From assembly GCA_946481195.1 (NCBI GenBank), contig CAMLNG010000127.1:1-8915 (forward strand): a DNA stretch of 8,915 bases, written 5' to 3'. This DNA comes from an uncultured Chromatiaceae bacterium (GTDB lineage Bacteria; Pseudomonadota; Gammaproteobacteria; Enterobacterales; Alteromonadaceae). The translations under genes were made by a program, and so were the position numbers. This document shows positions 5,742 through 8,915 of the stretch, piece after piece. Numbering within the stretch: the stretch's first letter is position 1; each line of letters starts with the position of its first letter. The notes under the pieces were generated by a model, which made no database searches, was not told the DNA's origin, and saw only the letters and a program-made list of their open reading frames with translations.

Positions 5742-5753
5742 ATATCGATATAT
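5740..5753. repeat. 14-bp AT-rich palindrome in the lrp leader
   Basis: ATATATCGATATAT is perfectly self-complementary and lies at the expected lrp transcription start, about 25 bases before the start codon. It could be a regulator site or a flexible AT-rich element aiding promoter melting or Lrp wrapping. Confidence 0.5.
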
Positions 5754-5775
5754 AGCTTATAGCAGGATAAACAAC

Positions 5776-6267
5776 TTGCCAATTTCACCACAACACAGCG
5801 GCCGTAAACTGGACCGTATAGATCGGAAAATTCTGACTGAATTACAAAAAGACGGCCGGCTGGCCAATGTGGAACTGGCTAAGCGGGTAGGGCTCAGCCC
5901 GACACCTTGTCTGGAGCGGGTGCGTAAGTTGGAGCAGGAGCAATTTATCCTCGGTTATAACGCCCGGGTTGATCCTAATAAGGTCGGCGCCGCTTTACTG
6001 GTATTCGTGGAAATTACTTTAAGTAAAACCTCACCGGAAGATTTCGATGAATTCAGTAAAGCGGTGCAAAAGCTTGATGAAATCCTGGAATGCCATCTGG
6101 TATCCGGCAGTTTTGACTTCCTGCTGAAAACCCGGGTGGCCAATATGGCGGCTTATCGTGAGTTACTGGGCGAAACCTTATTGCGATTACCCAGCGTGCG
6201 AGAAAGCCGGACTTATGTGGTGATGGAAGAAGTCAAACAAACAACTTTTGTTGCGGTGAGTCCATGA
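5776..6267 (+). CDS. lrp: Leucine-responsive regulatory protein Lrp
   Basis: Lrp is a small DNA-binding protein that forms octamers and hexadecamers, wraps DNA, and controls amino-acid metabolism in response to leucine or alanine. The product is 163 residues (E. coli 164) and nearly identical to E. coli Lrp in key stretches. The N-terminal helix-turn-helix spans about 12-55, with LDRIDRKIL, NVELAKRVGLSPTPCLERVRKLE and the recognition helix near 41-53. The RAM ligand-binding domain follows, with LLVFVEITL near 74-82, ECHLVSGSFDFLLKTRV near 105-121, and LLGETLLRLPSV plus TYVVMEEVKQ near the C-terminus. That degree of identity supports Lrp itself rather than another AsnC-family paralogue. The start is TTG at 5776, with AGGA eight bases upstream; no in-frame ATG precedes it. 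The order lrp-ftsK is as in E. coli, and divergent ald is the likely local target. Confidence 0.95.
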   Translation: MPISPQHSGRKLDRIDRKILTELQKDGRLANVELAKRVGLSPTPCLERVRKLEQEQFILGYNARVDPNKVGAALLVFVEITLSKTSPEDFDEFSKAVQKLDEILECHLVSGSFDFLLKTRVANMAAYRELLGETLLRLPSVRESRTYVVMEEVKQTTFVAVSP

Positions 6268-6286
6268 AATTAGCAATACTGGATAA

Positions 6287-6318
6287 AAAATCAGCAAAAT
6301 GCTTTTTGCGCTGATTTT
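6287..6318 (+). terminator. Probable terminator after lrp
   Basis: AAAATCA-GCAAAA (6287-6299) pairs with TTTTGC-(GC)-TGATTTT (6304-6318), giving a 13-bp stem with a 2-base bulge and a TGCT loop. The stem is AT-rich and its T-tract is part of the stem, so efficiency on the plus strand is uncertain. The six A residues before it would give a fuller T-run in the minus direction, where no gene is seen. It separates lrp from ftsK. Confidence 0.5.
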
Positions 6319-6393
6319 ACGGCGAGGAAATATGTGCAGCAAGCCAGTCAGTCTGGTATCTTTGCTGTGTTTCTGACAAGTTTTTATAGGGTC

Positions 6394-8915
6394 ATGCTGT
6401 TGCAAGCAAAAACTGTATTTTCGCTGAACGGAGTCCAGCGGCTGGTTGAAGTCGGGTTGATTGCCTGTCTGGGGATTGCCACTTTTATGCTGTTGGCGCT
6501 GCTGAGTTTTGATCCGGCAGACCCGAGCTGGACGCAAACCGGTTATCACAGTGATATTCGCAATATTGCCGGTCCTATCGGGGCTGAAGTCGCAGATATT
6601 TTGTTTGCAGTGTTTGGCTGGTTGTCTTATCTGGTACCGCCATTTCTGGCATTTTGCGGCTATCTGCTATTCCGTCGTTTTACCGACTTATTATCATTAG
6701 ATTATTTTGTGCTCGGCATGCGCCTGTTGGGGCTGTTGCTGACCGTCATTAGCGCCTGTGCTATCAGTAGTATCAATTTCGACGACATTTATATGTACTC
6801 CAGCGGCGGTGTTGTTGGCGACGTACTGGTGGCGGTATTACTGCCGCAACTGAGTTTTGTCGGTTCCAGCTTATTGTTGTTATGTAGTTTTTGTATCGGC
6901 CTGACCCTGCTGACCGGCATCTCCTGGCTGACTGTGGCAGATGAGCTTGGGGCATTCACCGTCTCAACCGCACGACGGCTCTGGCACTTTAATGCGACCA
7001 TCGACGCGCTGATGCGTAAATTAAAGCCCAAAGCCAGGGTAGTTGCGCCATTACAACGCAGTGACATTAAAGGCACGCCTTATCAGCAGGAAATTAAAGC
7101 GCCAGTGGCTGTTAAAGTGCAGGCGCCTGTGGCGGACATTGAGCCCGAAACCCGCAGTACCGAGATTGCCGGCGACCGTATTGAACCTGAAATCGGCTTT
7201 AGCGTCTCAGACGTGCAGCGTGATAATGACATTGCTCCGGCTAAATACGACCAGCAACCAGATAGTTATGTACCTGAAGTTATGGCTGAGACGCAGCAGG
7301 CTGCGGTCGAAGTTATCAGCGCCGAAACAGTACCGCCAGTCCCGGTGCAGGCAAAGCCGGCCAGTCCGATTAAAATTGACCCTGCAGTGCAGAGCCGAGC
7401 TTTTTTCCCGGATGCCAATGCACGGATTGAACCTTTACCCATCCAGCCGTTAGATATTCGCACCGACGCCCGTGCCTTTGTCAGCATTGATGAAATTGCC
7501 GGGGACGAACTCAGTTACAGCGCTATCGATGAAACTTACGCTGAAGATGAGCTGGCGCAAAGTTACCTGCATACACAGACACCTGCAGATTTACCCGCGC
7601 ACTCAATGCAGAGCGACAATCTTGACGAAGAAGAGCAGGATGAGGTTCTGTATCCACAGCCTGTGCCACCGGTTGATGCCTTGCCATCGCTGAGTCTGTT
7701 AGAGCGGCCAAACCGCACCGTCAACCCAATCTCAGAAGAAGATTTAGAGCGGGTATCGCGGCTGGTTGAAGTTAAACTGCTGGATTTCAGTGTTGACGCC
7801 AAGGTTGTTGGCGTGTATCCGGGGCCTGTCGTGACCCGGTTTGAATTAGACCTGGCGCCAGGCGTGAAAGTATCAAAGATCACCGGTTTATCCAAAGACC
7901 TGGCGCGCTCTTTATCAGCCATCAGTGTGCGTGTGGTTGAAGTGATCCCAGGCAAATCTTTTATAGGTCTGGAACTGCCGAATCAGCACCGTGAGATTGT
8001 CCGCTTGTCGGAAGTCATCGGTGATGAAGTATTCGAGCAGTCGAAATCTCCGTTGACGATGGTTTTGGGTAAAGATATCGCCGGTAAAGCAGTGGTCGCG
8101 GACCTGGCAAAAATGCCGCATCTGCTGGTCGCTGGTACTACGGGTTCAGGCAAGTCAGTGGGCGTGAACGTAATGATTTGTAGCTTGTTGTACAAATCAA
8201 CACCGGATGATGTGCGTTTTCTGATGATTGACCCGAAAATGCTGGAATTGTCGGTGTATGAAGGCATTCCGCATTTATTAACAGAAGTCGTGACCGACAT
8301 GAAAGAAGCTGCCAATGGTCTACGTTGGTGTGTCGGTGAGATGGAGCGGCGTTATAAGCTGATGTCGGCGATGGGCGTGCGTAACCTCAAAGGCTACAAC
8401 GCTAAAGTTGCAGAAGCGATCGCTGAAGGCAAGCCGCTGCGTGACCCGCTGTGGCGCCCGACCGATGACATGCGCGGCGAGCCGCCATTACTGGAAAAGC
8501 TACCTTCTATCGTGGTGGTGATTGACGAATTCGCTGACATGATGATGATTGTTGGCAAAAAAGTTGAAGAGTTGATCGCGCGTATTGCACAAAAAGCGCG
8601 GGCAGCCGGCATTCACTTAATTCTCGCCACGCAACGACCATCTGTTGATGTGATCACCGGTTTAATTAAAGCAAATATTCCAACCCGGATTGCGTTCCAG
8701 GTGTCGTCAAAAATCGACTCCAGAACCATTCTGGACAAGCAAGGTGCTGAAAGTCTGTTGGGTCAGGGTGACATGCTGTATCTGCCACCGGGCTCGGGCG
8801 TACCGAATCGGGTGCACGGCGCTTTTGTTGACGATCACGAAGTACATGCCATAGTGGCAGACTGGAAAACCAGAGGCCGGCCAAACTATATTCCGGAAAT
8901 TCTTTCCGGTGAGAC
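6394..8915 (+). CDS. ftsK: DNA translocase FtsK, 3' truncated by the window
   Basis: FtsK is an inner-membrane protein of the division septum whose C-terminal motor pumps DNA to clear chromosome ends and activates XerCD recombination at dif. About 840 residues are present. The membrane domain has about four hydrophobic segments (roughly 17-39, 65-93, 105-127, 143-177), with [14 protein letters not shown] matching E. coli. An acidic Pro/Ala/Gln-containing linker (about 207-445) is far shorter than the roughly 600 residues in E. coli. The motor then begins; Walker A is GTTGSGKS (581-588), Walker B is [10 protein letters not shown] (Asp711, Glu712), and [21 protein letters not shown] and [12 protein letters not shown] are hallmark motifs. 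The gamma domain that reads KOPS sites lies beyond the window. The ATG at 6394 matches the E. coli N-terminus best, but its AGGG is only two bases away. GTG at 6334, with GAGGA five bases upstream, would add 20 residues, and TTG at 6400 is also possible. Confidence 0.96.
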   Translation, partial: MLLQAKTVFSLNGVQRLVEVGLIACLGIATFMLLALLSFDPADPSWTQTGYHSDIRNIAGPIGAEVADILFAVFGWLSYLVPPFLAFCGYLLFRRFTDLLSLDYFVLGMRLLGLLLTVISACAISSINFDDIYMYSSGGVVGDVLVAVLLPQLSFVGSSLLLLCSFCIGLTLLTGISWLTVADELGAFTVSTARRLWHFNATIDALMRKLKPKARVVAPLQRSDIKGTPYQQEIKAPVAVKVQAPVADIEPETRSTEIAGDRIEPEIGFSVSDVQRDNDIAPAKYDQQPDSYVPEVMAETQQAAVEVISAETVPPVPVQAKPASPIKIDPAVQSRAFFPDANARIEPLPIQPLDIRTDARAFVSIDEIAGDELSYSAIDETYAEDELAQSYLHTQTPADLPAHSMQSDNLDEEEQDEVLYPQPVPPVDALPSLSLLERPNRTVNPISEEDLERVSRLVEVKLLDFSVDAKVVGVYPGPVVTRFELDLAPGVKVSKITGLSKDLARSLSAISVRVVEVIPGKSFIGLELPNQHREIVRLSEVIGDEVFEQSKSPLTMVLGKDIAGKAVVADLAKMPHLLVAGTTGSGKSVGVNVMICSLLYKSTPDDVRFLMIDPKMLELSVYEGIPHLLTEVVTDMKEAANGLRWCVGEMERRYKLMSAMGVRNLKGYNAKVAEAIAEGKPLRDPLWRPTDDMRGEPPLLEKLPSIVVVIDEFADMMMIVGKKVEELIARIAQKARAAGIHLILATQRPSVDVITGLIKANIPTRIAFQVSSKIDSRTILDKQGAESLLGQGDMLYLPPGSGVPNRVHGAFVDDHEVHAIVADWKTRGRPNYIPEILSGE

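Noticed and set aside
6264..6314. 16-codon ORF whose ATG overlaps the lrp stop (ATGA)
   Set aside because: Most of its length is the AT-rich terminator-like hairpin after lrp, and the ATGA overlap is common by chance. No homology or independent ribosome binding site is evident.
6365..6380. LexA-like site before ftsK (E. coli ftsK has an SOS promoter)
   Set aside because: CTGT and ACA occur, but the spacing is seven rather than eight bases and the second half reads ACAA, so it fails the CTGT-N8-ACAG pattern.
6362..6390. TTGCTG / TATAGG with 17-base spacing as an ftsK promoter
   Set aside because: The predicted start would fall after the ATG at 6394, so it could not give a normal leader for the preferred start.
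6438..7772. 15-base perfect direct repeat (6438-6452 and 7758-7772) within ftsK
   Set aside because: Both copies encode RLVEV in the same frame in unrelated domains, and E. coli FtsK has similar residues at both places. Chance plus protein constraint explains it.
7043..7955. Several 60-136 codon open frames on both strands across the ftsK linker and motor
   Set aside because: The continuous ftsK frame covers the whole region with clear motifs. The others have low-complexity, Ser/Arg-rich translations typical of shadow frames.
1..8915. Defence island, mobile element, CRISPR or new biosynthetic system
   Set aside because: All substantial ORFs are assigned to conserved housekeeping or small conserved families. 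No transposase, integrase, phage, repeat-spacer or toxin-antitoxin signature was seen.

Overview
The window is a chromosomal, largely housekeeping stretch of a gammaproteobacterium. Protein similarity and gene order point to the Alteromonadales side (Shewanella, Rheinheimera or Alishewanella-like): a large NAD-specific glutamate dehydrogenase lies beside pyrD and zapC, and alanine dehydrogenase is divergent from lrp, followed by ftsK. Genus-level assignment is inference from recalled protein resemblance. Base composition looks even (about half G+C by eye) and no mobile element, tRNA, rRNA or CRISPR was seen.

Layout, left to right. (1) 1-635: 3' end of an NAD-glutamate dehydrogenase gene, closed by a strong terminator. 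(2) 721-1731: pyrD, class 2 dihydroorotate dehydrogenase. The terminator hairpin ends immediately before its ribosome binding site, so any pyrD promoter must lie upstream of or inside the hairpin. (3) 1732-1833: short gap with nested inverted repeats and a cluster of GATC sites. (4) 1834-2340: zapC, an FtsZ-ring-associated protein. (5) 2458-3573 and 3576-3833: a PlsC-like acyltransferase with a translationally adjacent small DUF2960-type gene. (6) 3844-4293, minus strand: a DUF192 lipoprotein, convergent with the preceding pair. (7) 4297-4514: a non-coding stretch with a palindrome, the ald terminator, a set of hairpins and a possible tiny cysteine-rich ORF. (8) 4515-5636, minus strand: ald, alanine dehydrogenase. 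(9) 5637-5775: divergent control region with an Lrp-like operator and recognisable promoter elements. (10) 5776-6267: lrp. (11) 6394 to the window end: ftsK, cut before its C-terminal gamma domain.

How the genes relate. Glutamate dehydrogenase and alanine dehydrogenase are catabolic amino-acid deaminases, and Lrp is the expected regulator of the divergent ald. PyrD feeds pyrimidine synthesis. ZapC and FtsK both serve cell division, though they sit in separate transcription units. I found no convincing new defence, mobile or biosynthetic system. The items most worth a second look are small: the pyrD leader, the structured tail of ald with its Cys-rich micro-ORF, the nested repeat before zapC, the acyltransferase motif spacing and the uncertain ftsK start.
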